A stretch of DNA of 64,000 nucleotides from Streptomyces nigrescens (lineage in GTDB: Bacteria > Actinomycetota > Actinomycetes > Streptomycetales > Streptomycetaceae), in contig AP026073.1 of assembly GCA_024349765.1 (NCBI GenBank), forward strand, positions 682,001 to 746,000. Direction: 5' to 3'. This document shows, piece by piece, positions 1 through 9,600 of the stretch (the first letter of the stretch is position 1; every line of letters begins with the position of its first letter). The notes beneath the pieces were generated by a model. It made no database searches. It had not been told where the DNA came from and worked only from the letters and a program-made list of their open reading frames with translations. Both the position numbers and the translations under genes were made by a program.

Positions 1-382
1 CCCGGCGGCGCTGGGGGTGGCCGTCGCCGATCCGGAGCGGCCGGTCCTGGCGGTGTCGGGGGACGGCGGCGCCATGTACTCGATCGCCGAGCTGGCCACC
101 GCGCGCCAGTACGGCCTGCCGGTGACCTGGCTGATCGTCGACGACGGCGGCTACGGCATCCTGCGCGAGTACATGACGGACGCCTTCGGCGAGGCCACCG
201 GCACCGAACTGAGCCGCCCGGACTTCGTCGCCCTGGCCGAGTCGTTCGGCGTTCCCGCGGTCCGTACCGACCCCGGACGGCTCGGCGCCGACCTGGCCGC
301 GGCGCTCGCCGCCCCGGGCCCCTCGGTCGTCGTCCTGCCGGCCCGGCTGCGGATGTTCGCGCCGACGCACCTGCCGGCCTGA
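1..382 (+). CDS. Thiamine-diphosphate-dependent enzyme, C-terminal part (cut by window start)
   Basis: The open frame is already running at the window edge (first full codon at base 2) and stops with TGA at 380-382. The visible ~126 residues are the C-terminal pyrimidine/diphosphate-binding domain of the acetolactate synthase / benzoylformate decarboxylase superfamily: GDGGAMYS followed by DDGGYGILRE fits the GDG-(~25)-N/D Mg-ThDP binding motif. The Asn normally found in NNGGYG is Asp here. Known members decarboxylate 2-keto acids or ligate the resulting acyl unit. The substrate cannot be read from this fragment. A perfect hairpin follows the stop, so this is probably the last gene of its transcript. 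Confidence 0.8.
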   Translation, partial: PAALGVAVADPERPVLAVSGDGGAMYSIAELATARQYGLPVTWLIVDDGGYGILREYMTDAFGEATGTELSRPDFVALAESFGVPAVRTDPGRLGADLAAALAAPGPSVVVLPARLRMFAPTHLPA

Positions 383-409
383 CGCGGGGCCGCACCGGCC
401 GGAACGCGC

Positions 410-441
410 GGGTGCGGTGCCGGAGGACCGGCACCGCACCC
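410..441. terminator. Bidirectional intrinsic terminator between convergent genes
   Basis: A perfect 14-bp stem (410-423 with 428-441, arm GGGTGCGGTGCCGG) closes on a 4-nt loop. It sits between the end of the ThDP enzyme and the end of the leftward YhgE gene. There is no T-tract, as is common in Streptomyces. Confidence 0.8.
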
Positions 442-462
442 GTCGTTATCGGAGGGCTGTTC

Positions 463-2580
463 CTACAGGCTGAGCTCCGGGTGCAGGTCCTTCATCCGTA
501 CGACCTGGCGGCTGCGCGCCGCGAGGGCGGTGAGGGCCAGGGCGCCGAGGGTGAAGGCCGCGAGGACCACACTGCCCTGCCACACGACGGCGAGGTCGCC
601 GCCGGTGATCAGCCGGCGCAGCCCGTCGACGACGTAGCTCATCGGCAGGAAGGGGTGCAGGGCGGCGAAGAAGCCGGGGCTGGTCTGCACCGGGTAGGTG
701 CCGCCCGCCGAGGTCAGCTGGAGCATCAGCACGACCAGGGTCAGCACCCGGCCGGCCGGGCCGAAGAAGGCGCTCAGCAGCTGGATGATGGCCGTGAACG
801 CGGCCGTGGCCAGCACCAGGAAGCCGATGGTGGCGGCCGAGCGGGCCATCTGGAGGCCGAGTCCCCAGTGGAGCACGGCCATCAGGGCCAGCACCTGGAC
901 GACGCCGACGGCGAAGGCCGGCAGCCAGGAGCCGAGCGCGATCCGCCAGCCCGGGGCGCCCGCGGCCAGCGCGCGCTTGCCCAGCGGCTGCAGCAGCATG
1001 TACGCGACCATCGCGCCGACCCAGAGGGACAGCGGGATGAAGTACGGCGCGAGGCCGGTGCCGTAATTGGGCGCCTTGTGCAGCGACTTGGCGGCCAGCG
1101 CGACCGGGTCGGCCATCACCTCGGTGCGGGCGTCGCGGTCCTTCTTGTCGTAGTCGGGGATCTTGCTGACGCCGCTGTGCAGCCCGTCGGCCAGCTCGTT
1201 CGTGCCGTCCTTCAGCTTGAACAGGCCGCCGGTGAGCTTCTCGGCGCCGTCCTTGGCGGTGCCGAGCCCGCTGTGGACCTTGCCGGCGCCGTCGGCGACC
1301 TTCCCGGCGCCGTCGGCGAGGGTGTTGATGCCGTCCGCGAGCAGCCCCGCGCCCTGGGAGACCTTGTGGGCACCGGAGTTGAGCGCGTTGATCTTCTCGA
1401 TCGCGGCGTCCGCGCGGTCGGCGATGCCCGGTGCCTGGTCGGCCACCGTCACGGCGACCCGGTGCAGATCACCGAGCTTGGTGTGCAGCTGCCCGAAGTC
1501 GGTGCGGCCGATGGTGTCGTTGACCTTTTCCGCCGCGTCGGCCGCGACGGCGGTGCCGTCCGCGATGGCCTTCAGCTTGGGGCAGTCGGGGGCGGTGGCG
1601 ACGACGCCGCAGCGCTCGCGGTACAGCTCCGCCGCGTCGTCGGCGTTCTTGCGCGCCTGGCCGGCGGCCCGGGCCGAGTCCCCCGGAAGCTTGCTGAGGT
1701 CCTCGTCGAGCCGCTGGGTGAGGTCGGCGACCGTTTGCGCCTTCTCGCCGATCTCCTTGCCGTGCGCCCTGAGGTAGGGCAGGTCCTTCTTGGCGATGCC
1801 CTGCACCTTGTCGGCGAGCTGCTGGGTGCCGTCCGCGACCTGACCGGCGCCCTGGCTGAGCTGCCGGGCCTTGGAAGCGGCCTTCGTCGTGCCGTCGCTG
1901 ACCTGGCCGGCGCCCTTGCTGACCGCGCCGGAGCCCTGGTCCAGCTTGCCCAGCCCGTCGGCCAGTTCGCCGGTCTTCTCCTTCGCCGTGCCGACGCCGT
2001 CGTCGACCTTCCCGGCGCCGTCGGCGGCCTCGGCCGTCTTGTCGTGCAGGTCGGAGAAGGACACGAAGATCTTGTCGAGCATGCCGCGGGTCGACGTCGC
2101 CGAGGTCTTCGCGCGGATCTCGGAGAAGACGGTCTTGGAGATCGAGCCGACGATGTAGTTGTTGGCGTCGTTCGTCCGGACCTGGAGGGCCCCGGTCTGC
2201 GGGTCGTCGCCGGAGCTGGAGGCGATCCGCTTGCTGAAGTCCGACGGGACGGTCAGGGAGAGGTAGTACGTGCCGTCCTCGACGCCCTTCGCGGCGTCCT
2301 CGGCGCTGACCTCCTCCCAGTCGAAGGTCTTGCTGTCCTTGACGTTCTTCGCCAGTTCGTCGCCGGCGGCGATCTTCTTGCCGCCGGCGGTGGCGCCCCG
2401 GTCGTCGTTGACCAGCGCCACCGGGATCTTGTCCAGGCGGGCGTAGGGGTCCCAGAAGGAGCAGAGGTAGAGCGCCCCGTACAGCAGGGGGATCAGCATC
2501 AGGGCGACCAGCCCGAGCCGGGGCAGCTTCCCCCGGCCGAAACGCCTGAGCTCAAGCGCGGCCAGCTTCGGCGAACGCAT
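463..2580 (-). CDS. YhgE/Pip-family membrane protein with ABC-2 type C-terminal domain
   Basis: 705 residues. A basic N-terminus leads into one membrane helix (about 22-42), then a large outside domain containing the family's conserved IPVALVNDDRGA segment, then long repeats built on ADGAGKV / LADGL (about 175-235 and 400-470) that should form extended helices. Five or six membrane helices in the last 200 residues resemble ABC-2 permeases. The family includes the phage-infection protein Pip and type VII-related proteins; the transported substrate is unknown. The start at 2580 has GAGGAAG upstream. The first 29 bases overlap the end of the ABC ATPase gene, so the two are an operon and probably one transporter-like complex. 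Confidence 0.88.
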   Translation of the reverse strand: MRSPKLAALELRRFGRGKLPRLGLVALMLIPLLYGALYLCSFWDPYARLDKIPVALVNDDRGATAGGKKIAAGDELAKNVKDSKTFDWEEVSAEDAAKGVEDGTYYLSLTVPSDFSKRIASSSGDDPQTGALQVRTNDANNYIVGSISKTVFSEIRAKTSATSTRGMLDKIFVSFSDLHDKTAEAADGAGKVDDGVGTAKEKTGELADGLGKLDQGSGAVSKGAGQVSDGTTKAASKARQLSQGAGQVADGTQQLADKVQGIAKKDLPYLRAHGKEIGEKAQTVADLTQRLDEDLSKLPGDSARAAGQARKNADDAAELYRERCGVVATAPDCPKLKAIADGTAVAADAAEKVNDTIGRTDFGQLHTKLGDLHRVAVTVADQAPGIADRADAAIEKINALNSGAHKVSQGAGLLADGINTLADGAGKVADGAGKVHSGLGTAKDGAEKLTGGLFKLKDGTNELADGLHSGVSKIPDYDKKDRDARTEVMADPVALAAKSLHKAPNYGTGLAPYFIPLSLWVGAMVAYMLLQPLGKRALAAGAPGWRIALGSWLPAFAVGVVQVLALMAVLHWGLGLQMARSAATIGFLVLATAAFTAIIQLLSAFFGPAGRVLTLVVLMLQLTSAGGTYPVQTSPGFFAALHPFLPMSYVVDGLRRLITGGDLAVVWQGSVVLAAFTLGALALTALAARSRQVVRMKDLHPELSL

Positions 2581-3361
2581 GCGCCGCTTCCTCCTCGGTG
2601 GTGTGGGGGGTGGTGCCCGGGCCGTCCTGGGCCGGGGCGGGGTCCGCGGGCCGCGCGGTGCCCGCGGGTGTGGTGCGGACGATCAGCGCGTCCGCCGGGG
2701 CGTCGCTGCCGGCCGCCACGACGGTGGTGCCGGCCAGTGCGAGGTCCCGCAACAGCTGCCAGGCCAGGGCGCGTTCGGCCGGCGACAGCTTGAGGTCGAC
2801 GTCGTCGACGGCGAGCAGATGCGGGTCGTGCATGACCGCCAGCGCGATCGACAGCCGCAGCGCCTCCAGCCGTTCCAGGTCGCGGACGGTGGTCCGCAGG
2901 CCCTTGGCGAGGGTGTCGGGGTCGAGTCCGGCGGCCGCCAGCGCGGCGTCGATCCGGGCCCGGGCGGCCTCCTTGTGGCGCTTGCCCCAGGGCAGCAGCC
3001 CGCCCGGTGAGTTGGTGAGACGACGGCCCAACAGGGCCTGTTCCTTGAGGTGTTCGCCGACGGTGAGGGCCGGTTCCAGTTCGGCGACGCCCGGGACGTG
3101 GGCGAGTGCGGTACGGCCGCGGACCGTACCCATCCGCTTGGGCAGCGGGAAGCCGGCGACCGTGGCCGAGCCCTCGGTGATCCGCATCCGGCCGGTCAGG
3201 GCGAGCAGCAGGCAGGTGCGCCCGGAGCCCGACGGGCCCTCGACGGCGATCAGCGAGCCAGGCTCGGCGGTGATGTCGACGCCGCGGAAGGCCCAGCCGC
3301 GCGGGCCCCGCACTCCTATCCCCGTGGCGTGGACCGCCGCCCCCTTGCGGGTGGTGTTCAC
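2552..3361 (-). CDS. Degenerate ABC ATPase partner of the YhgE protein
   Basis: 269 residues, GTG start at 3361 preceded by AGGGGAGGGG. The fold is that of an ABC nucleotide-binding domain, but its motifs are altered. The Walker A is GPSGSGRT, with Arg in place of the invariant Lys. The Walker B is LLAVDDVD, lacking the catalytic Glu. The LSGGQ signature is not recognisable (the region reads VRDLERLEALRLSIAL). It may bind nucleotide weakly or act structurally. Its stop lies inside the YhgE gene, so the two are translationally coupled. A TetR-type palindrome lies 20 bases upstream of the start. The assignment to the ABC fold is firm; loss of hydrolysis is inferred from the motif changes. Confidence 0.85.
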   Translation of the reverse strand: MNTTRKGAAVHATGIGVRGPRGWAFRGVDITAEPGSLIAVEGPSGSGRTCLLLALTGRMRITEGSATVAGFPLPKRMGTVRGRTALAHVPGVAELEPALTVGEHLKEQALLGRRLTNSPGGLLPWGKRHKEAARARIDAALAAAGLDPDTLAKGLRTTVRDLERLEALRLSIALAVMHDPHLLAVDDVDLKLSPAERALAWQLLRDLALAGTTVVAAGSDAPADALIVRTTPAGTARPADPAPAQDGPGTTPHTTEEEAAHAFAEAGRA

Positions 3362-3381
3362 AACCCCTCCCCTTTTGGTCT

Positions 3382-3393
3382 GACTGGTCAGTC
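3382..3393. promoter_or_regulatory. TetR-type operator in front of the ABC/YhgE operon
   Basis: Inverted repeat GACTG-GT-CAGTC lies just upstream of the GTG start of the leftward operon. Short palindromes of this kind are bound by TetR repressors, and YhgE operons are often TetR-controlled. No tetR gene is adjacent here, so the regulator would act from elsewhere. Confidence 0.5.
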
Positions 3394-3476
3394 TAAAAGT
3401 GTGCCGTATCCGGGACCCTTTTGACCAATCGGAGGCCTTTGGCGCACGCGAGCGGCAATCCGTCCCCCTTGAGGCC

Positions 3477-3506
3477 GTGACCCGAACGGGGGAGTCGGCT
3501 TAGGGT
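3477..3506 (+). promoter_or_regulatory. Likely promoter of the GH65 gene
   Basis: GTGACC (3477-3482), an 18-bp spacer and TAGGGT (3501-3506) match a housekeeping-type -35/-10 pair. The leader to the GH65 start would be about 80 bases. This comes from consensus matching only. Confidence 0.4.
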
Positions 3507-3591
3507 TCCCCCATGGCGGGGGCCTGATGATGTTCACGTGGCGCCCGTGGCGCGACCCGCGGCACGGGCTCTTCATGGATGACGGAGAACC

Positions 3592-6426
3592 ATGGAAGAT
3601 TCGACACGTCACCCCGCCCGCCTGCCGTCCCGGGATCCGCTCGGGCCGCCTCCCGGCCGCACCGGCCACCGCTCCCGCAGGGCCCTCGCACCGCTCCTCG
3701 CGGCCGCCCTGGTCGCGGTCCTCGCACCGGTCTCCGCCTCGGCCGCCGCCCCGGTGGCCAGGCCGTCGCCGGAACCGGCCGGCGGCCCGCACGGACCCTG
3801 CCTGACCGGCCACGACGGTGACGGCTGGACCGCCACCTCCGACAAGATCGACCCGGCGGACAGTTACCACGCCTTCGTCGGCAACGGCTACCTCGGCCAG
3901 CGCGTCCCGCCCAACGGCACCGGCTACGCGGCCCCCGGCGGCCAGACCGGCTGGCCCCTGAAGACGCCCGCCTACGACGGCTCGTTCGTCTCCGGGCTCT
4001 ACGCCAAGGGCCCCAAGGACGTCCAGGGCCGCCAGGCCATCGCCGCGCTCCCCACCTGGACCACGCTGAACGTCGCCACCGGCGGCGCCCACCCCGACAC
4101 CTTCTCCTCGGCCACCGCACCCGGCCGGATCTCGCACTACCGCCAGTCCCTCTCACTGCGCTGCGGCTTCGTCCGCACCTCGCTGACCTGGACGGCCGCC
4201 GACGGGCGCCGCACCGACCTGGTCTTCGACGTGCTCACCGACCGCACCGACACGCACACCGGCGCCGTACGGCTGCGCATGACGCCCCACTGGAGCGGCG
4301 CCGCCACCGTCACCGACGCCCTCGACGGCCGCGGCGCCCGCCGCATGTCGGCCTCCGGTGCCCCCTCCGCCTCCACGGACGCCTCCGGCGGCACCATGGA
4401 CGTCGGCTTCCGCACGGACGGCACCCGTACCGAGGGCGCGGTGGCCTCCACCCTGCGACCCGGCCCCGGCGTCCGGGCCACCGCGCCCGGCACGGCCCCG
4501 CGGTCCGGCCGGACCGCCTCCCTCAGCAACCGCCAGCAGGTGACCTTCCCGGTCCGCGGCGGCCGCTCGTACGAACTGGCCAAGTACGTCGGCGTGGACA
4601 CCGCGCTCACCTCGCACCACCCGCGCGCCGCCGCCGACGCCGCCTCCCGCCGGGCCGCCCGCCGCGGCTGGCAGGAGCTGTTCGCCCGGCACACCGCCGC
4701 CTGGCGGCAGTTGTGGCGCAGCGACATCGAGGTCAAGGGGCAGCGCGACCTGCAGACCTGGGTCCGCTCGGCGCAGTACGGCCTGCTGTCCAGCGTCCGC
4801 GCCGGCAGCCGCAACAGCATCGGCCCCACCGGCCTGACCAGCGACAACTACGCCGGTGAGATCTTCTGGGACGCCGAGACCTGGATGTACCCGGGCCTGC
4901 TCGCCACCCACCCCGACCTCGCCCGGTCGATCGTCGACTACCGCTACAAGACCCGCGCCGGCGCCCGCGAGAACGCCCGCAAGCTCGGCTACGACGGGCT
5001 GTTCTACGCCTGGACCAGCGGCAGCAAGGGCGACCTGTGGAACGAGTGCCACAGCTGGGACCCGCCGCACTGCAGGACCCAGAACCACCTGATGGGCGAC
5101 ATCTCCCTCGCCACCTGGCAGTACTACCTCGCCACCAAGGACACCGCCTGGCTGCGCTCGCGCGGCTGGCCGGTCCTGAAGGGCATCGCCCAGTTCTGGG
5201 CCTCCCGCGCCACCCGCAACGCCGACGGCAGCTACTCGATCAAGAACGTCGCCGGGCCCGACGAGTACAGCAACGGCGTCAACGACGGCGTCTTCACCAA
5301 CGCCGGCGCCGCCACCGCGCTGCGCCACGCCACCCGGATCGCCGCCGTCCTCGGCCAGAAGGCCCCGGCCTCCTGGAACACCATCGCCGACAAGCTGCGC
5401 ATCCCCTACGACGCGAAGCGGAAGGTCTTCGAGCAGTACGCCGGCTACAAGGGCACCACCATCAAGCAGGCCGACACCGTGCTGCTGATGTACCCGCTGG
5501 AATGGCCGATGTCGCAGGCCCGGGCGGCCCGCACGCTGGACTTCTACGCCGCGCACACCGACCCGGACGGCCCGGCCATGACCGACTCGGTGCACGCCAT
5601 CGACGCGGCGGGCATCGGCGAGGCCGGCTGCTCCACGTACACCTACCTGCTCCGCTCCATCAAGCCGTTCGTGCGCGGCCCGTTCGCGCAGTTCTCCGAG
5701 GCGCGCGGCAACAAGGCCGGCGCCGACGACCCGCACGCCGGCCGGCCCGCACAGGACTTCCTCACCGGCAAGGGCGGCTTCCTGCAGACCTTCACCCACG
5801 GTCTGACCGGGCTGCGGCTGCGCGAGGACCGGGTGCACCTCGACCCGCTGCTGCCGCCGCAGCTCGCCGACGGCGTCACCCTGCGCGGTCTGCACTGGCA
5901 GGGACGGACCTACGACATCGCGATCGGCGCGCACCAGACCACCGTGCGGCTGACCTCGGGTGCGCCGATGCGGATCGAGTCGCCCCAGGGCGAGCAGATC
6001 GTCAGCCGCGGCGTACCGGCCGTCCTCAAGACCCGCCGGCCCGACCTGGCCGCCACCACGAACGCCGCCCGCTGCACCCCGGCGACCGCCACCTCCGAGG
6101 AGCCCGGCATGTACGCGGTCGGCGCGGTGGACGGCAACGCCACCACGGGCTGGGTGCCGGGCGCGGCGGACGGCACCCTCACCGTCGACCTCGGCCGGGC
6201 CACCCGGATCGGCAAGATCACTCCGCACTGGACCTCGGCCCGCCCGAAGTCCTCCCTGGTCCAGGTGTCGCGGGACGGCACGCACTGGACGAACGCCGGC
6301 TCGGCCGGCCACGGCCCGGTCCGGTACGTCCGGGTCACGGTGCACGGCGACCGGACGCCGGCCGCCGACGGCAAGCCCCGGCCGCACCCGGGCATCTCGG
6401 AGCTGACCGTGCAGCGGCTGAACTGA
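3592..6426 (+). CDS. Secreted family GH65 glycoside hydrolase with C-terminal F5/8-type domain
   Basis: 944 residues. A long basic N-terminus and alanine-rich hydrophobic stretch (about 30-52, ending ASAAA) form a signal peptide. The body is a GH65 catalytic module. GPDEYSNGVNDGVFTN (about 555-570) matches the family's GPDEY..N..TN motif, with the general acid predicted at Glu558. Family members are phosphorylases or hydrolases of trehalose, kojibiose, nigerose or glucosyl-galactose. Secretion favours a hydrolase, since phosphorolysis needs intracellular phosphate. Residues about 825-940 (AVDGNATTGW, LGRATRIGKI) resemble a discoidin/CBM32 sugar-binding domain. The start has GGAG upstream. A large terminator follows. 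Confidence 0.88.
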   Translation: MEDSTRHPARLPSRDPLGPPPGRTGHRSRRALAPLLAAALVAVLAPVSASAAAPVARPSPEPAGGPHGPCLTGHDGDGWTATSDKIDPADSYHAFVGNGYLGQRVPPNGTGYAAPGGQTGWPLKTPAYDGSFVSGLYAKGPKDVQGRQAIAALPTWTTLNVATGGAHPDTFSSATAPGRISHYRQSLSLRCGFVRTSLTWTAADGRRTDLVFDVLTDRTDTHTGAVRLRMTPHWSGAATVTDALDGRGARRMSASGAPSASTDASGGTMDVGFRTDGTRTEGAVASTLRPGPGVRATAPGTAPRSGRTASLSNRQQVTFPVRGGRSYELAKYVGVDTALTSHHPRAAADAASRRAARRGWQELFARHTAAWRQLWRSDIEVKGQRDLQTWVRSAQYGLLSSVRAGSRNSIGPTGLTSDNYAGEIFWDAETWMYPGLLATHPDLARSIVDYRYKTRAGARENARKLGYDGLFYAWTSGSKGDLWNECHSWDPPHCRTQNHLMGDISLATWQYYLATKDTAWLRSRGWPVLKGIAQFWASRATRNADGSYSIKNVAGPDEYSNGVNDGVFTNAGAATALRHATRIAAVLGQKAPASWNTIADKLRIPYDAKRKVFEQYAGYKGTTIKQADTVLLMYPLEWPMSQARAARTLDFYAAHTDPDGPAMTDSVHAIDAAGIGEAGCSTYTYLLRSIKPFVRGPFAQFSEARGNKAGADDPHAGRPAQDFLTGKGGFLQTFTHGLTGLRLREDRVHLDPLLPPQLADGVTLRGLHWQGRTYDIAIGAHQTTVRLTSGAPMRIESPQGEQIVSRGVPAVLKTRRPDLAATTNAARCTPATATSEEPGMYAVGAVDGNATTGWVPGAADGTLTVDLGRATRIGKITPHWTSARPKSSLVQVSRDGTHWTNAGSAGHGPVRYVRVTVHGDRTPAADGKPRPHPGISELTVQRLN

Positions 6427-6445
6427 TCACCCGCTCCCCGTGAGC

Positions 6446-6491
6446 ACGCCGTGCGCCGGCCGGTCCTTCTGGGCCGGCCGGCGCACGGCGT
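6446..6491. terminator. Strong hairpin terminator after GH65
   Basis: A perfect 18-bp stem (6446-6463 with 6474-6491, arm ACGCCGTGCGCCGGCCGG) and a 10-nt loop begin 20 bases after the GH65 stop. No T-tract follows. Confidence 0.85.
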
Positions 6492-6605
6492 CTATCGCAC
6501 GGCGCACGATCCGGTCCGCAACCACCGGATTGTTGCAGCGGGATGAAATTCATACCGGGCGGTGTTGGTGCCTTGCGGTAGACGTCGAGGCGTGGGAGGC
6601 ACCGG

Positions 6606-9600
6606 GTGGCGGGGACGGACACGGAGACGACAGGGGCCGGCTGGGCACGGCGGCTGATCCGGGACTGCTGGCAGTACCGGAAGGACGTGCTGCTCGCCCT
6701 CGGGGCCTCGCTGGCCGGGATGGCCGTGATGGCCCTGGTCCCGCTCGTACCGAAGCTGATCATCGACGACGTCATCGTCAGCCACCGGCGGGCCCTCGCC
6801 CCCTGGGCGAGCCTGCTGATCGCCGCCGCCGTGGTCGTCTACGTCCTCACCTATCTCCGCCGCTTCTACGGCGGACGCCTCGCCCTGGACCTCCAGCACG
6901 ACCTGCGCACCCGTATGTACGGCGCGATATCCCGGCTCGACGGCCGCCGTCAGGACGAGCTGAGCACCGGCCAGGTCGTCGGCCGCGCCACCAGCGACCT
7001 CCAGCTGATCCAGAGCCTGCTGTTCATGCTCCCGATGATGATCGGGAACGTCCTGCTCTTCGTGATCTCCCTGGTCGTGATGGCGGTGCTCTCCCCGCTG
7101 CTCACGGTCATCGCGCTGGCCGTCGCGCCCGCCCTGTGGTTCATCGCCAAGCGCAGCCGCGCCCGGCTCTTCCCCGCCACCTGGTACGCCCAGAGCCAGG
7201 CGGCCGCGGTGGCCGGCGTCGTGGACGGCGCGGTCTCCGGCGTCCGGGTCGTCAAGGGCTTCGGGCAGGAGGAGCAGGAGACCGGCAAGCTCCGCGAGGC
7301 CGGCCGCCGGCTGTTCGCCGGCCGGCTGCGCACGGTCCGCCTCAACGCCCGCTACACCCCCGCCCTGCAGGCCGTCCCCGCGCTCGGCCAGGTCGCGATG
7401 CTGGCCCTCGGCGGCTGGATGGCCACCCGCGGCGAGGTCACCCTCGGCACCTTCGTCGCCTTCTCCACCTACCTCGCGCAGCTGGTCGGACCGGTCCGGA
7501 TGCTCGCGATGATGCTGACCGTCGGACAGCAGGCCCGGGCCGGCGTCGAGCGGGTCTACGAGCTGATCGACACCGAACCGGCGCTGACGGAACGGCCGGA
7601 CGCCCACGAGCTGCCCGCCGACGCCCCGGCCACCGTCGAGTTCGACGGCGTGACCTTCGGCTACGGCACCGGCGAGGGCAGCCGCCCGGTCCTCGACGGC
7701 TTCTCGCTGCGCATCGAGCCCGGCGAGACGGTCGCCGTGGTCGGCACGTCCGGCAGCGGCAAATCCACCGTCTCGCTGCTGCTGCCCCGCTTCTACGACG
7801 TCTCCGCCGGCCGCGTCCTGGTCGGCGGGCACGACGTCCGCGACCTCACCCTCGCCTCGCTGCGCGCCGCCATCGGCCTGGTCCCCGAGCACAGCTTCCT
7901 GTTCTCCGATTCCATCCGCGACAACATCGCCTACGGCCACCCTTCCGCCACCGACGCCGAGATCCGCGCGGCCGCCCGCGCCGCGCAGGCCGACGGTTTC
8001 ATCTCCGAGCTCCCCGGCGGCTACGACACCGAGGTCGGGGAGCAGGGACTGACCCTCTCCGGCGGCCAGCGGCAGCGCATCGCCCTGGCCCGCGCGATCC
8101 TCACCGACCCCCGGCTGCTGGTCCTCGACGACGCCACCTCCGCCGTCGACGCCCGCGTCGAGCACGAGATCCACGAGGCGCTGCGCGGCGTCATGGCGGG
8201 CCGCACCACCCTGCTCATCGCGCACCGCGCCTCCACCCTGGCGCTCGCCGACCGGGTCGCCGTCCTCGACGGCGGGCGGCTGGTCGACGTCGGCACCCAG
8301 GAGGAGCTGGCGGAGCGATGTCCGCTCTACCGCGAGCTGCTGACCGACCCCGAGGAGCTGGGCGGCGTCGAGCGGGACCCGGCGGGCGAGCTGGCCGGCG
8401 CCTTCGACGGCGAATTCGCGGCGAGCGGGCTGCTGGAGTACGCATACGCACCCGGCAGCGACGAGCCGCAGGCCGCCGAACCGGAGACCACCGCGCAAGC
8501 CGACACCATCACCCCCGAGCTGTGGGTCCGCCGCGAGCAGGACGCCGAGGCCGGCGCGGCCGGGGTGGCGCCCCGCGCGGCGGCCGCCACCGGACCCGGC
8601 ATGGCCGCCGCGACCGCCGGCCTGCCCGCCACCCCCACCCTGCTCGACCAGGTCGCCGCGCTCCCGCCGGCCACCGACACCCCGGACGTCGACGAGGACC
8701 GGGCCGTTGGCCCCGAGCGCTCCTACGGCCTGCGCCGGCTGCTGCACGGCTTCGGCGCCCCGCTGGCCGTCGCCCTGGCCCTGGTCGCCGTGGACGCCGT
8801 CGCCGGGCTGCTGCTGCCCGTCCTGATCCGGCAGGGCATCGACGAGGGCGTCCGCCGCGGGGTGCTGGCCGGGGTGTGGACGGCCGCGGTGCTCGCCCTG
8901 GTCGTGGTCCTCGCCCAGTGGGCCGCCCAGTTCGGCGGCAACCGCATGACCGGCCGCACCGGCGAGCGGGTGCTGTACTCGCTCCGCCTCAAGATCTTCG
9001 CGCAGCTGCAGCGCCTCGGCCTCGACTACTACGAGCGCGAGCTGACCGGCAAGATCATGACCAGGATGACCACCGATATTGACGCCTTGTCGACATTCCT
9101 GCAGACCGGGCTGGTCACCGCCCTGGTCTCGATGCTGACGTTCTTCGGCATACTCGTCGCCCTGCTGGCCATCGACCTCCAGCTGGCGCTGGTCGTCTTC
9201 GCCACCCTCCCGCCGCTGGTCATCGGCACGTACTTCTTCCGCAAGCAGAGCGTCAAGGCGTACGAACTCGCCCGCGAGCGGATCAGCACCGTCAACGCCG
9301 ACCTCCAGGAGAGCGTCGCCGGCCTGCGGATCGTCCAGGCGTTCCGCCGGGAGCGGAGCGGCGCCGAGCGGTTCGCCGCCCGCAGCGACGCCTACCGCCG
9401 GGCCCGGGTCCACGGCCAGTTCCTGATATCGATCTACTTCCCGTTCGTGCAGCTGCTGTCGTCCGTCGCGGCGGCGCTGGTGCTGATCGTCGGCGCGAAC
9501 CGGGTGAGTGCGAACACCCTGACCGCCGGCGCGCTGGTCGCCTACCTGCTCTACATCGACCTGTTCTTCGCCCCCGTCCAGCAGCTCTCCCAGGTCTTCG

